This document shows, in pieces, positions 63,441 through 64,000 of a stretch of DNA of 64,000 bases. Position 1 is the first letter of the stretch. Each line of letters begins with the position of its first letter. Under the pieces are notes generated by a model. That model was not told where the DNA came from. It ran no database searches and worked only from the letters and a program-made list of their open reading frames with translations. Source of the DNA: CALKWS01 sp051020515 (GTDB taxonomy: Bacteria; Actinomycetota; Actinomycetes; Actinomycetales; Beutenbergiaceae); NCBI RefSeq assembly GCF_051020515.1, contig NZ_CP194857.1, positions 2,232,001 to 2,296,000 of the forward strand. Direction: 5' to 3'. Both the position numbers and the translations under genes were made by a program.

Positions 63441-64000
63441 ATGGCTCCCACCCCAGTTGCGTTGAGCGTGCAGAACCTGAGCTTCGCCGTCGGTGGTATC
63501 AGGATCCTCACCGACGTGAACCTCACTGTCCCCGCCGGGGAGATGCTCGGCGTGATCGGCCCCAACAACGGGGCAGGCAAGACCACGCTGTTCAACATGA
63601 TCTCGGGCATCCACCGGCCCACCGCCGGCAGGATCGAACTCGCCGGCCGCGACATCACCACCGCAGCGATCCACCACCGGGCCCGGGCCGGGCTGGGCCG
63701 CACCTTCCAGACCTCCAACCTGTTCCCGGGACTGAGCGTGCTGGAGAACGTGCGGCTGGCGGCCCAGCGGGAACTCGGTGGCAACCTGTCGGTGCTGCGC
63801 TTCCCGCGCTGGCGCGACGAGGCCACCACCATCGCCCGTGACCACCTGGCCGAGGTCGGCCTGAGCGATCTGGTGGACGTGCAGGCCGGCGGCCTCAGCC
63901 ACGGGGACAAGCGCAAGCTCGAGATCGCGGTGCTGCTGGCGATGAACCCTCGCGTGATCCTGCTCGACGAGCCGATGGCCGGGGTATCCCGCGCCGACGT
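63441..64000 (+). CDS. livG: ABC transporter ATPase, LivG type (3' truncated by window edge)
   Basis: The first 186 residues of a branched-chain amino acid ABC ATPase. Visible are Walker A in V-I-G-P-N-N-G-A-G-K-T-T, the Q-loop T-F-Q-T-S-N-L-F, the signature L-S-H-G-D-K-R-K-L-E-I-A and Walker B V-I-L-L-D-E-P-M-A-G-V. Walker A has one Asn more than the usual G-P-N-G-A-G-K-T, coded by a duplicated AAC. Just past the SBP gene and its hairpin, in the expected operon order. The end lies beyond 64000. The symbol is given by family position. Confidence 0.9.
   Translation, partial: MAPTPVALSVQNLSFAVGGIRILTDVNLTVPAGEMLGVIGPNNGAGKTTLFNMISGIHRPTAGRIELAGRDITTAAIHHRARAGLGRTFQTSNLFPGLSVLENVRLAAQRELGGNLSVLRFPRWRDEATTIARDHLAEVGLSDLVDVQAGGLSHGDKRKLEIAVLLAMNPRVILLDEPMAGVSRAD

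Overview
The window is 64 kb of high-GC actinobacterial chromosome, most likely from the order Micrococcales (inferred from GC content, gene content and the gene order pcrA, sucC-sucD, DUF6350, purN-purH, DUF3017, mdh, glyA-folD; a Ruaniaceae or Bogoriellaceae-like organism would fit, but nothing here fixes the genus). There is one tRNA (Ala, CGC) and no rRNA, CRISPR array, insertion sequence or prophage.

Layout. 1-2 kb: a truncated GNAT acetyltransferase, a membrane protein with a proline-rich tail, and tRNA-Ala. 2-9.5 kb: accessory genes, namely a DHFR-like reductase, an ECF sigma factor with a SnoaL-like tail and two matching promoters, DUF1059 and YdeI/OmdA proteins, a LysE exporter divergent from a Lrp/AsnC regulator, a serine hydrolase divergent from a PadR regulator, an aldo/keto reductase, a VOC protein and a small TPR-like protein. 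9.6-14.2 kb: a three-gene envelope cluster ending in a strong terminator, then YihY/BrkB, GNAT and DUF1992 genes. 14.2-28 kb: GH13 glucosidase, a lipoprotein, a very large SARP/NB-ARC/TPR regulator, a DUF222-HNH nuclease, a chromate transporter, a methyltransferase and a LacZ-type beta-galactosidase. 28-35.7 kb: MgtE with a candidate leader peptide, a hydrolase, a VOC protein, the helicase PcrA, a lipoprotein and a VTT-domain membrane protein. 35.8-60.1 kb: the housekeeping block: succinyl-CoA synthetase, DUF6350, MFS, FkbM, a hydrolase, a GyrB-like ATPase fragment, purN and purH, a ferredoxin-reductase-like flavoprotein, aquaporin, GH38 alpha-mannosidase, malate dehydrogenase, purU, glyA and folD. 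60.2-64 kb: a three-gene type VII secretion substrate-like operon and the start of a branched-chain amino acid ABC importer, cut by the window edge.

How it works together. PurN, PurH, PurU, GlyA and FolD connect purine synthesis with the folate one-carbon pool. The purH and glyA-folD leaders both carry a ZTP (pfl) riboswitch, so both should respond to ZTP, which builds up when 10-formyl-THF runs short. SucCD and Mdh are TCA-cycle enzymes. GH13, GH2 and GH38 enzymes point to growth on plant or fungal oligosaccharides.

Sequence quality. About seventeen genes, including the normally essential pcrA, are each interrupted by what looks like a single-base indel, usually at or next to a short G or C run. 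The pattern points to sequencing or assembly indels rather than gene decay. I give such genes as one spanning feature and state where the frame changes.
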